Shown here one piece after another: positions 34,079-45,353 of a DNA stretch of 64,000 nt. How positions within the stretch are numbered: position 1 is the first letter of the stretch; each line of letters opens with the position of its first letter. Both the position numbers and the translations under genes were made by a program. Source of the DNA: Pseudovirgaria hyperparasitica. Lineage: Eukaryota; Ascomycota; Dothideomycetes; Acrospermales; Acrospermaceae. The DNA is taken from the NCBI RefSeq assembly GCF_010093815.1, contig NW_022985553.1, positions 313,511 through 377,510 on the forward strand. Direction: 5' to 3'. Under the pieces are notes generated by a model. The model did not search any database, had not been told where the DNA came from, and saw only the letters and a program-made list of their open reading frames with translations.

Positions 34079-35303
34079 AGTGATGTTTGAGAACCGATAC
34101 CTACCAATTGATTTGTTAATTTGCCGACGTCTCGTACTCTACCCCAATCGACTTTGTAATCTGTGTCCTGTAATTGCATTTCTGAGTAAGCCTCGTAATA
34201 TTCCACAATCAAAGTACGTACTCAACAGTAGTATTCAGTCAGTGTCAGCGGAAATGACGCTCCTCGCTTTTACTATCCGTCGTACATTAGTTTATGTAGT
34301 CTGTATCAGAGTGTTGACCGGTCTCATTCTATAATATATAAGGAATCTTTCCATAACGAAGACGATCGTATCAAAAACCAAGAAATGGTACTTTCGGCCT
34401 CCAGCAGAGATGGGCATATACAATCCGAAATTCCGAATCCATGTAAGCTCAATCTAGGCCAGAAGTTTAATAGAGAATACAAACTCTATCTACGCTTTAA
34501 AATGATTGCTAAGACGGTATAATTAGTCTTAGACTAATTAGTTAGACTACGTATATTAGATTCATGCAAGTAGAGTATGGCCTTATGTTGGGCTAGATAT
34601 AGGTACTCTAGATCCTCAGGCTAAAGTTTCTGCCTAAGGCTAAAAGTTTATCCGTAAATTATGGTCTTGATAGGTATGATAATACTAATGATGGTTACGT
34701 CATGGTTAAGCAGGGCTGTAAATTAACTCTTGTGAGGATTTCTAGAGGGCAGAGATGAGTATATATAATGAGATACAATCCAATGGCCTACCTAGGTTAG
34801 GATTACTCATAGTAGACAAGCCAGGTCCCAACTAATTCTTGAAATCAATACATATGAGAGACGAATGAGAATCCAGAAACGTACGAAATAAGATCAGTAG
34901 TAATTAGTATAACTTTTCTTCCTATATATACCACCCGAAGAAATTTCAATCGGAGCCGACTCCAACCCCAACCCTGCCAATCACGTTTAATCACGCACCA
35001 TTCGGCCAGAAAATGCGGCTTGCAGCACATCACACAGGTCCTAGCGCCAACATCCTTACAATCGGCCCGTCCCACATAAAGCACACATGCACAGCCTTAC
35101 GGTAGTTGGATGGGTAATACGAAAGGCCTCGCATCCCTGCTGCAGGACCGATCACAAATGGATTATTAGCGCATGCAAGGTATTTGGAAGGTTTTAACGT
35201 CTCGACACACCCGCTTCCTCAGCCCTACCAGCGAGTTCCCTACTGAAAAACTTTTGACATCGTCTATATATCTATATCACTGTATTACTGCCAGCGCGAG
35301 AAC
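34079..35303. other. AT-rich intergenic
   Basis: From about 34330 to 34860 the sequence is AT-rich, with words like TTAGTCTTAGACTAATTAG, and could be an old RIP-affected remnant. No coding or RNA feature is seen. The last 100 bases are the OMT promoter, with TATATATCTATAT near 35265. Confidence 0.45.
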
Positions 35304-36755
35304 ATGGACTCGGGAGCTGATCCTCAACTCGACGCTCTTCTGACGTCGGTGGAAAAGTTGAATAGCTATCAGTATAAGCGACCGGGGGATAAAAGACGTG
35401 CAGAAGGTGTACTGAGACGAGTTGCGTACGACTTGCAGACACCATTTGATATGCAGATGGAGATATGGGGTTCGGTAAGGCTGTGGCATATTCTACGCAA
35501 TTCCGCAATGATGTATTTCGCTCTGTTACGTGCATGTCGTGATCAGCCGGTATATGCTGTTATTATGGACTCGTACTGACACTACGCGCTTAGATAATGC
35601 GCGACGCAGCTTTGAAGACATGCCTAGACGTCGGTGTGTTTGCGCATATGGCCTCTGGCAAAGATACATGGACGCTGGATGAGTTGACGACTGCATGTGG
35701 GAACATATCCAAGGAGCTTCTCTGTATGCTCCCCGTTCAGTGAATTCATCCTTCATCTCTCTCTCGCTCCCCAAATTTCTCGCATTCACTCACATCTATT
35801 CTGCTAGCAATGCTGCTAAAACATCTTGCCGCCTACCACCTCATCCACGAGAGATTTGCCAACACCTACGCCCTCACGCCCTACTCGCGCCTCCTCGGCG
35901 GCCCGGACCTCGGTGGCGCTATCACCACGCTGTTCGAGGCCTGGATCCCGACCTTTGTGCACGCGCCCATACTCTTCGAAAAACTGGGTTATGTGCGCCC
36001 AACGACTTCGAACCAGACGATGCTGGCCGATGCAACCGGCACGACAGGCCATATCTTCGACTATGCGAAGACGAATGGTGCGTTGGCGGACGGATTTGAT
36101 CGTGCTATGAGGGCATTTGCGGGGTTGATGGGCGACTGGGTGGACGTGGTGCCTATTGAGGAGATGCTTTCGTCATCTTTGTCATGCATGGATGGGAGGG
36201 TTCTGGTTGTTGATGTTGGAGGTGGATACGTGCGTATCCCTCTCGTACGCATTACAGATTAGCTCAGACCAGGTGTACTGATGTCAACAGGGTCATGACC
36301 TGCACAAACTCGTCCACAAACTCCCACTCACGAGGGATCGAGTTGTGCTGCAGGAGCAGGACTATGTGATCGAGAAAGCACTTCCGCATCTGGATGGCGT
36401 TAAAGGCATGGTACACGATTTCTTCTCGACGAATCCCGTGCAAGGAGCGCGTGTGTACTTCTTGCATCATGTTTTGCATGATTGGCCAGATTATGACTGT
36501 CGACGCATACTGCGTGGTATCACAAGTGTAATGGCAGCAGATAGCAGGATCTTGGTTGTTGATTTAGTTTTACCACCGCAAGGCGCGACGAAGCATGAGA
36601 CTACGTATGATCTCATTATGATGAGTGCCCTAGGCGGTAAGGAGAGGAATGAGGGAGAATGGGATGTACTCATGGCAAGTGTGGGCTTGAAGGTCGTCAA
36701 AATCTGGAGGAGCGATGAGGCGATGGATGCGATTCTGGAGATTGTCTTGGTGTGA
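35304..36755 (+). CDS. SAM-dependent O-methyltransferase (COMT-like), four exons
   Basis: Transfers a methyl group from S-adenosylmethionine to a hydroxyl on a small molecule, often a phenolic or polyketide product in fungi. Exons 35304-35474, 35594-35723, 35808-36229, 36291-36755 give 395 residues. The N-terminal part (about 20-130) has the winged-helix dimerisation region. The Methyltransf_2 domain shows the SAM-binding VVDVGGGYGHDL (about 233-245), HHVLHDWPD with the catalytic His (about H304), and GGKERNEGEW (about 356-365). The ATG at 35304 is preceded by GCGAGAAC. No synthase genes flank it, so a cluster role is not shown. It converges with the RING gene, leaving about 130 bases between their stops. 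Confidence 0.92.
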
Positions 36756-36885
36756 TAGGAGTCAAGTGATAGGCATATAGAGCCAAAGAAACAGCTCAGT
36801 GTCTCACAATAGATATCGCTTCGTAAACCCGTAATCTAGGACGTGATGCAACCTTACAGTTTCAGGCTATGAGTTGCAATAGATT

Positions 36886-39199
36886 TCACCGCAATATACT
36901 TCTCCTGACAGCGGCATTGCCAAAATACTGCTGTTGAGGAGGTCTCATGCTCGATGGCCGACCATTTTTCACCCCTTGCGAGCTTCTCATTTTCGATCCA
37001 TTAATGATCGTTCGTGGGTCAATACCTCGACGTCCATATGATTGCTGAAAAGTCGCACGAGATGGTACTGGGTTTGATAGGGGAGCAACAAGTCTAGCTG
37101 GTCGCTGTCTCATGAACCCTGATCTGTGGTCCAGTTGTTCTTGTCGAAGTGCAGCAAAATTTGGATTGTGAATCTGTACTTCATTCCGGCTACCAAGCAC
37201 GCCTGGTTTCGAGAAGAGGTCCACGCGATGTTCGCGGGGTGATTGCATAAATGAAAGCCGATGTGTATCCTGTACACGCGCCGATGGTGATATGAGTTGA
37301 GGATCCCGGTATGGCTCTCGAGTGCGAGGTGCGAAATCTCGCCGGGAAGGTTCCATGCTGTAGTGAGCAGCTGCCTGTCGCCGGAAGAACGGGCTCGACA
37401 CACATGTATCACGAACAGTGCGATGATATCTAGGAGAGGGCGACTGCTGTAATGCAGCGTACCTTGACGGTGTCTCGTATACGGAATGCTGATCTAATCC
37501 ATTGGAACCATGTTGACTTATGTTCTGTTCAGGCATCTCACAAGCCTGCGCAGAGTACGCGCCGTTCGAACTATCAGTGTGGTTTCGTCCTACCCAAGCC
37601 GGCGGTTTGCTGAATGTGAAACTTGCCCGTGAGACGGCTGAGGTTACGTCGCCCTGGTACGAATCACCCTGGTACCACGAGCGTTCATCGCCATATTCTA
37701 TGTTTTTCGGTGCACCACTCTCTACCTGCCAGCTCGGTCTTACGAAAGGTAGTGGATCTTCTGACGGTATTCTCTCAAGTGGACGTTCGCAGACCCCTCG
37801 CCTGCTATTTTGTCTCGTTTTACGCTCATTGCGACGTTGTGTGTCCGCTTGATTCTCGTGCCTAGGAGGAGACATCAAGGCGCCACTCATATAATATCCT
37901 TTGGGAACAGGGAGTGGTGTCATATCACTCTTCTGCACCTTTTCGATCTCGTGCGCGCATGGATTGTGTTCCTTATCGCTGCCACGTAGTTTTGTGGTGG
38001 TCTGACTATGGGTGTTTCCAAGCCGTGGCCCTGACTCTTCATCATTGCGTTGATGACATAATGGTGGCTTGGGTGGCGGCATCCTGTCTCTACTGCTTGA
38101 ACCAACGCAGTCACGCACAAGAAATGGTTGAAAGCCATGCTGCAAGGGCTGAGACAAGTCATGTTCGAGTTTTGGCCTCTTCGTAGAGGGTGCGCCTTCG
38201 GGCTCTCTTGACATCAACGGCTCATCGTCGTATATGGTGGCCGCTACCTCCATGCGTCGCTTGGAACATTGAGATATTGGGTCATGCTCTGTCATATCAA
38301 TGGCAGAGTCTGGAGATGCACCAGATGAGGCGTGTCTTTCTTCGAGTCCGGCTTTTGTGGGAATGTCTCGTGCAGTGTAGGTGTAGTCTGTATGGGGCAC
38401 CTCGTAGCCCAATGAAATTAGCTCTTTTTTCAAGTGCCCATTCTCTCTGTGCAGCGTCAGTTGCTGGGCGATTCTTTCAATTTTTCCAGGTACGTACTTT
38501 GCCATCTTCGCCATCACGCCCAGGTAATGCCTGATTTGTGGTTCTTTGGATTTGAAGCGCTTGTACTCCTCGGCTTGTTTTGACAGTAGCGCAACCCGTT
38601 GTTTGCACTTGTTCAGTTCGCTCGTAATCTCTAACCCAGCTTTGTCAAGCTCTGACATTGTCTGCTTAAGTTTAGTATGTGAGGACTTGAGCTTTCGGTG
38701 GCTCTGGAGTAGCCCAGTGCCAAATTGAATGAGGGACAAGTATTGGAATCGAATCGCTTCCAAGCCATGATCAGCCTTTTGAAGGTTCGTTGGGGGTGTG
38801 TCGAACCACATTCTCGGGATTGCCTTGTCGATTTGTCCTTCTTCGTGACCTCTGACTGCGAATAGCTTCTTTGGAGTTCCATCCCGTCGATCCGCCACAC
38901 ATCGTGGGCAGGGCGCTGACGGTTGTTCGCCTTCTGGGTAAAAAGCTGCACCTATCCAGCATTTGAGTGTCGAGAAACAGTAGAGTGCTGCATCACATAC
39001 CACCATCCTCTAAGTGCTTGCCACAAGTCAAATGTGCACATTCTGTCAACCAAAGGCGTGTTGAGATGCTGTTGGTTGTGGCGTCGTCGCCTAGGATACC
39101 GCAGTTGTTGCCGTATATGTCGAGAATTGTTGCTTGGCATATCGAGCAACTAAAGATGATCTCGTACGCTGTAGGATCTGGGCGTTGTTCCGCAGCCAT
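36886..39199 (-). CDS. RING-type zinc-finger and coiled-coil protein, two exons
   Basis: Probably an E3 ubiquitin or SUMO ligase-like protein; the target is unknown. Exon 1 (39199-39001) and exon 2 (38951-36886) are joined by a 49-base intron (GTATGT to GGATAG) to give 754 residues. The ligand pattern is C18-x2-C21, then C54-x-H56, C59-x2-H62 and C81-x2-C84, where the last pair is encoded in exon 2. This is a RING-like cross-brace with His in two places. It is followed by FDTPPTNLQ and a long predicted coiled coil (about residues 140-260, many K, Q, E and L heptads). The remaining 450 residues are low-complexity, rich in Ser, Pro, Arg and Gln. The architecture (N-terminal RING plus coiled coil) resembles HEI10/Zip3-like or fungal uncharacterised RING proteins. 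I cannot choose between them. Confidence 0.75.
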
Positions 39200-39671
39200 G
39201 TTTGAGATATATTGTTACAGAGTGTATTGGCTGACGTGAGTCGGTGAATTGGGTGTGCACACACATGTTGAGAATGGAACTGGCAGGAACGACCCGGCCG
39301 TTACCTCAACTTTCCAATTTGACTGCCTTACCGCAGACTGGATGTAGTCGGCGCCTTCATGTTTTCGGCCATACTATCCTACGTCAAGGTATACTAAAGG
39401 AACCGCTGACTCACCTGCAACTACGAATATACCCACAAGCATTATAATAAATTGACGTGCATGTTTCGCGCTATGCTCAATTTCTGCGTAGGAGAGAACG
39501 CCCTTTAAAAGCGACAGTGGACGGATGTAATGCCGAAGCATAGTTACGAACTGCAATATCAGAAAGAATGTTGTACTATGCATGTCTACTACCTTCATAT
39601 CTTGCCATGTAAGAATAGAATAACGGTACGCCTTACGTCCAGGTTTCCATTTCTTTAATTCAGCATTCATT

Positions 39672-40344
39672 TTATTGGAACGTCCGGCAGGGGTATCTGA
39701 GGTTTCGAGATAAGTCTACGCTTTGCATGCGTTCGTTGGAACTTACTGATTATCATTGCCGTACGTTTGATCTTCCAGCATCTCATAATTCTTCTTCCCT
39801 TGAGGCCCGAGGTTCGCTGGTCGGGGCGGCAGTCCGTCTTCTCCTAGCACTAGCTTTCCAACACCTTTCTCCTTCGCAAGAAATGCTGAGAGTCCCTTTT
39901 CTCCCTCTTCTTTGATTGCTACCAATTGTTTCGCCCCGGCGTCGCCAATCTGCAGTACCTGTTCGTTCGGGCTCTCCTTACTACCAACAGTCAAAAGGCC
40001 TACAACGTCGCCTTGTGACACAACACTCGGGACCTGATATCTCCTGCGCACATCACGCTTCCAGTATGGATTCTCTGCGATATCTCCGGCAGGTAGTGTG
40101 ACCGGGTCATCATATGCGGTAGGATCGTTGGCGCCCGGAGGAGGATTGCGGAATTGAGGATTTAGCGGAACACCGGTAGAGCGTTTAGGGTCGACAGCGA
40201 GGAGATTGTTGATCTTTGCCCATATCCCAGTGGGTTGAACGGTATATTTCTGAATCAATAATGTGTCAGTGGTTGTTTTCTTGGAAGCTCAATGATGGGA
40301 GGGTGGCGGCGTACTTTGAACTGGGCAGCGGCCTGTTTGCTCAT
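39672..40344 (-). CDS. NUZM: NADH:ubiquinone oxidoreductase 21.3 kDa subunit, three exons
   Basis: An accessory subunit of mitochondrial respiratory complex I, equivalent to the Neurospora crassa 21.3 kDa subunit. Exons (minus): 40344-40315, 40249-39747, 39696-39672, giving 185 residues. The very short first exon encodes 10 residues starting at the ATG at 40344. The tiny last exon ends with YPCRTFQ, matching the conserved C-terminus of the family. The middle exon carries the hallmark stretches YTVQPTGIW, DPKRSTGVPLNP, PPGANDPTAYDDPVTLPAGD and NPYWKRD. Introns are 65 and 50 bases with normal signals. Both end exons were missing from a simple ORF reading; they were recovered from splice signals and the family's known ends. 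It lies just upstream of, and in the same direction as, the RING gene. Confidence 0.94.
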
Positions 40345-42600
40345 GATGTTGGGTCAATGGGTCGCCAGGATGGAGAGAAATGTATGGAAGAGCTAGTAGG
40401 TGAGATTCGAGTACTGATGATCAAAGGATCTCTAAATCGCGCCTACGCAGTACAGAGACGAAGCTCGTGTTCACATCTAGGTCTGCAGTGTGGCTCTAAG
40501 GCTTGGCGACGGTGGCTCCAAAAGACTATTTCGGAGCAGGCTCTTCGGGACTACGGGATTGGTCACACTCGTCCAAGAACGGTAAGTGGACCTTTACCAT
40601 GTCGGAAGTTCATCATGATATATGCCCAGTGATGCATCGGTATATTCTTGTAGTAAACCTGTTCATGTTGAGATGAAAAGACAATGAGTCTCCAATTTTC
40701 GTGTTTTCTGAAGATGTGAGCCAATCCTCAATGGGATCTATTTCGCTGTAAGAACGACTAAATTAATACTGCAACACTGTGTCGAGCATTCCAATATCTT
40801 GATTGGTCGGCTCATGAGTAACGAAGTACCAACTCTTGCTTGCGATTAGGTGTGGATGCTGATACTAGATGGTCATCGCTGTTTCTATGATAGATGTCCA
40901 CAGTGCAGACATGACACTGATGTTTTGCTTAAGGATCTACTATGCAGAAACCTTTTAGCGGTCTCTGCGTACACACTTACCCTGTTTAGCGAACACATCT
41001 GTAGTATCACAGTGGTACAAAACGCTCATTTCGAGTGCTGACGCGGACCCGATTAACATATTCCTCTATGGTATCTACTTGACAAATAAATTACTACGTT
41101 GGCCCTCACTTCACTCCTAGGTACAACCTTAGGTTACCAACGCTTATGTTAGTCGTGCAACTCGATCGTCCAGCGAATAAGAAGGCGAACTTGATATGCT
41201 GTGACTACGAAGATTACGTATGTGCTATTCTTTATCAGTAGCTTCGAAAAAATTTACTAGCGATGATACTGCTTAGAGTAGGGAAAGCTTCATGTTATCC
41301 CCTATTTGTCTTGTTCGATGCCGACAGTAGAGTGGAACACAGGGGGGAAGACTATTAGGAAACTTGAATGGCCAGCTAATTATACTAATACGTGTGGGAT
41401 AGAGATCTTTCTATATTCAATCTGAACATTTCATAACATATGTGTTGTACTTCCGGGCTGACATCCAGACATACCAACAAGTCAATTTGAACTGCATCAG
41501 GGTTACCTGTTGCTACCTAGGCTTCCAATGAGTGGGCTGTCTGCAGCTCCAGTTCTAAGTTGATCTGTCCGGATGTGACAAGACTTTCGTCCAATTCGAC
41601 AACCTTCAACGAGGAGCCATAATGAGGAAGAAGGCAGTCCCCTGCCATCGATATTGTGCACGCCACGACAAGTCTAGACACCTGCAATATAACTCTATTA
41701 TGACTTATGCTCTCCATCGGTAAGCTCACCTCTTGCAATGTCGTTACCCTGTCGTTGAGCTGAGAATTGACCACAGCAATATAGCTCCCGGTGAGCAGGT
41801 CAGCCTATGCTAGAGTGAATTCTATATCGCGGATTTAAGCTAGTTGTGAAAAGACAGCGATGGTCAGATGTGTTTCGGATAGTGTTGAGATTTATATGTT
41901 CGAGATGGTTCCAAAACGCTTTCTCGCCTAAATGAGTCGATGGCATCAGACATTAGATTATGGCATTTTGAGCATTCGAACTCCAACTTTCATTGCGCAG
42001 CCATGAGTTGATAATTAGTGTTCAGCTAATCCAATATCGCTCTCGGTCTGACATATAGATGCTCCGCCTAGATCAAGCCATGATTTACCTCTTCAGACTT
42101 TATCGAACTCTATTATAGTGCATAGCTTGGAATTAGTCTTTCATTTACTCGCTAGCGTCCTCGGGCGCCATCTTCGGAGTCCGAATTCATTCCATAGAGT
42201 CCAAGCAGCCCCAAAGTCTCGACGACAATGTTGGAAGGAATGCTAGTCGTAGCGATCTTAACCACCAACCAACAGAAAGAAGCACACTGAAATCCTATTC
42301 GAGCTCAAACGATACTGCATCGAGGATGGTAGGTTATTTTAGCGCCAAAATTGCATCCTTCGTTGCTGAGCACAGAAGAAACTACACTTAGTTACAGTAA
42401 GCGCGAAATTCAGGTCTCTAATGTGGACTTGCTACGACCTCATTTGGCCTCCAGCTCTGTCCGCTAGACGAATATGTGTAGCTTGTCACAGGCTAAGCAC
42501 GTCTCAGGCTTCCAACTTCTGACCTTCTCAAGGTAGAACAAGTGACGTGAGGCCGAAATGGCTCACAGGAATCTATTATTAGTCGACCAAGTGAATTGAG
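40345..42600. other. Gene-poor stretch
   Basis: No convincing gene except a possible fragment at 41517-41813 (listed separately). The region is AT-richer than the gene core. Confidence 0.45.
41517..41813 (-). pseudogene. Possible two-exon gene fragment without a start
   Basis: The minus strand has an open frame interrupted by a clean 48-base intron (GTGAGC to ATTGCAG) that keeps the frame. The frame ends with a Glu/Leu-rich segment (SGQINLELELQTAHSLEA). A TATA-like CATATAAAT lies about 80 bases upstream, yet no in-frame ATG follows it before the intron. An ATG in exon 2 would give only 43 residues. It is either a fragment that has lost its first exon or a gene with an unseen upstream exon. 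Confidence 0.28.
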
Positions 42601-42645
42601 AGGATCTAGTTGCGAGTAACTGGTCGCGTTTGTCGGTATATCCGT

Positions 42646-42652
42646 TATAAAA
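42646..42652 (+). promoter_or_regulatory. TATA box of the small secreted protein gene
   Basis: TATAAAA about 85 bases before the ATG at 42731, followed by a CA-rich leader (CACACACAACACTCCATCA). Confidence 0.55.
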
Positions 42653-42730
42653 GCCGTCAACTTGCACTTCATCTTCACTCGCAGTCACACACAACACTCC
42701 ATCAATCAATCCTATATCAACCCAAGTATC

Positions 42731-42966
42731 ATGAGATTTCTCGCAGTCATTACTATCGCCCTTTCGGCTCTTGGACACGCTGTGGCTGAGAAGTGCTGCG
42801 CCGACGACAGCGTACGTTAAGGAAATACCTTAGATACCAAATAGAAAGCCACCAACTAACGTGCTCATAGTGCACTGGTGACTGTGTGCCTGCCACTCCA
42901 CAAGGCAACCTCTTCTCTTGTCCTCTTGGAGGCGACCCAGCTAAGCTCACCGTTTGTGCCGACTAG
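42731..42966 (+). CDS. Small cysteine-rich secreted protein, two exons (effector-like)
   Basis: A 58-residue pre-protein too short for ordinary ORF finding. Exon 1 (42731-42811) and exon 2 (42871-42966) flank a 59-base intron with GTACGT donor, ACTAAC branch site and CATAG acceptor, joined in phase 0. Residues 1-19 form a classic signal peptide (hydrophobic core, cleavage after AVA). The mature part of about 39 residues starts EKCC and has six cysteines in the order CC, C, C, C, C, which could make three disulphides. A TATA box and CA-rich leader precede the start. Small, secreted and Cys-rich are the usual marks of fungal effectors or antimicrobial peptides, but no family is recognised. It sits alone in a gene-poor area. 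Confidence 0.72.
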
Positions 42967-44320
42967 TCCAAACAGACGGGAAATACAACAAAAATCGATT
43001 ATAGCACATACTTTTGGAACACCAGAAATAAGAATTGTGCCTGACTATGTTGTGTATATTGCCACTGTTGTAATACATAATCAGTCCTCGATACTTGAAC
43101 TTGCATCTTCTTCCTTCGCTGCCGTATATTGCGCATTCATGCTCAATGTGGTCTACTATGGTGTGATACACGGATCATCAGTTCTTGCACTACACCTCTG
43201 AAAGAGTCATGGAGGCAAATTTAACACAATAGATGGGCATCACAGCAATTTAAAGCTATAACAGCTCATAACCCTATCTGCCATGTCTCAAGGGTACTAT
43301 TCAAAGATCACTTAATGAGGGTGGGCACAGAAGATAATGGTTCTTCTTCTCAGGGCTAGCGATGAACTCGCCGTAAAAGCAAACCTGCGAGCATAGCACG
43401 ATGCCTCGAATGGAAATTGGCTCATCCTCAACAAAGTGTATATAATGGTTTGAAAATGCCTACTTCAGACCTTTGGCTTCACTCTAAAATTAACGATGAT
43501 GTTGAGAGCCGCTTCCTTTCATCTGCACACCCCATTCTACGAATGATACAGTTTTACCGAAATAGTCTTACCCCTACCCTTGACGAGAGATACTAAACTC
43601 AGACCTTTCCAAGAACAACTCTTCTCGAACTAGTCTAACTTATCTGTTCTACAAGCAGGTCTACAGCAAGACTTCAAAGAATGAATCGAAAAATTGGGAA
43701 ATTCAGGTCATTTTCCGGAAAATGACAGCACAGAGAAAATATGCTTTATTATGACGCCTTTAAAAGACCTCAACTGTACAGACATGGGTGAACTAATTAT
43801 GTGGAGGACTAGACAGACTGAGATAATCCTTATGCATGTGAAAGCAAACGTCAACTGACCTCTTAATGAGTCAGTCCTTGGAAACAAAGGTGTTATCTCA
43901 TGTTGGCTTGAGAAGGCCATCTTTTGTACGTTGACCAGGCCTAGTGATCAGCCAAATGGAAATCCCTCCTTAATGTGCAGTTGAAGTTCGATAATACTTG
44001 CGCACATATCTCGGGTAATGGTTCTTTGGCTCAAGGATGAGATGTATCACATGAGTTGGGGATCTTGGTTAGGGTGGATGTACGACTGACATACTAAGTT
44101 TGAATTAATGGATGAGTTGATTAGATTAGTTTCAGATAGCATTGGAAACATAAATGAGACGACATGAACACAACAACCTAATATTGGTCACAAGGTTTCT
44201 CACGTCGGGATATGACGGTGAGAAAGAATTCGCAATTAAGCCAGAGGTCTTCTCAACAATGAACACACAATAAACAAAGTAGAGGGGAAACTTTAACATT
44301 TTTTCGGTGCTCAAACGTTG
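42967..44320. other. Gene-free stretch with a palindrome
   Basis: No gene is supported. A perfect 18-bp palindrome lies at 43708-43725. Small ORFs on the minus strand (43708-43920, 44132-44314) are chance-like. Confidence 0.45.
43708..43725. repeat. Perfect 18-bp palindrome
   Basis: TCATTTTCCGGAAAATGA reads the same on both strands and has a TTCCGGAA core. It could be a dimeric-factor binding site; no nearby gene clearly uses it. Confidence 0.5.
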
Positions 44321-44499
44321 TTTTGAAGAGATGGTGGCTATATATAAGACTCAACACTCATGAACGGTTCATAGAAGCACCTTATGATCAAACATATCGC
44401 CTAATATCCAATACTAGCTCAGTCCTATATATAATTAATCAAGAACAAGACACGTCAATCCATCATTATACTCTCCCACCACTCACTTATACTGTCAGC

Positions 44500-45353
44500 A
44501 ATGGCAACTGCTATTCCAACGAGTCTACACATTTAGACCATATCGATACCTCGTCAATCGATCCATCTATGACTCAAACTTCGGTAGATTCTGTTGAAAG
44601 GAAGCTACTCTCACAGCAGGAAGTCAGTAGAGTCCTCTCAAAAGCAGGGGTTTCTCCACACAGGTGTCGAGAACTAGTCAAAATTTTCAATTAAAGCAAC
44701 ATGGGCGGAAACGATATACATAGATGCCAACACAGGATACCTTCCTCTGTGTACTGTCGAGTTATCTGATGGTGTTTTTTGGTCGTTACTTGTCAAATGT
44801 GAGGATGTTTATGCACACGGACAGCTGGACAGGTGTTTGAATGACAATAAGCCTCAAAATCTGGCCTCCATAGCGAAAGGGACAGAAGGGAAGCGGTTGT
44901 CATGGCCTAGTTACAGTAAACATAAGTTTCATCTCAAAATAGAGAGAGGAGAGATATGAATAGCTGTAGAAGGAAACCCTTTTACTAGCAACGGTCAACG
45001 GATTGATGGGCTGTCAAAAGTGATCTGTGTAACTAGGGCAATATTCGAGATTCGAAGATTCAATTTCTCCTAAGTGTCACGCGAGGGACTTGTCGAGTTG
45101 GAGAGTGGAGTAGTTTCAAAGATTTCAAAGAAAAATATACCTATATCAGCTTGCTTGTGTGTTCATCGACCCTCTCTTAAGCTTTCCGGAAATGAACTTT
45201 GTCATGGGTGTGCCCACACACCAAGTCGCAGGATACAAATGCTGCTTCCCCGTGATTTTGCCCTTGGGAATTAACGATGTACCACCGCATCTACCATCTA
45301 CAGGTCGTATACAGATGGTTATGGAATCGCTATCTGCAAAACATCTTAACTGA
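44500..45353 (+). pseudogene. Decayed host gene, unknown family
   Basis: After a TATA box (TATATAA near 44341) and a leader, an ATG at about 44503 is followed by protein-like sequence that continues for about 190 codons through at least two frame changes or stops. Segments such as GYLPLCTVELSDGVFW, WPSYSKHKFHLKIERG and FTSNGQRIDGLSKVI read like real protein. The following frame 45159-45353 (VMGVPTHQVAGYKCCFPVIL) may be its 3' end. There is no AT enrichment typical of RIP. It may also be a gene with unrecognised introns. Confidence 0.35.

Noticed and set aside
27958-36755. Secondary-metabolite gene cluster (SDR, MFS, OMT)
   Set aside because: No polyketide synthase, peptide synthetase, terpene cyclase or cluster regulator is present in the window.
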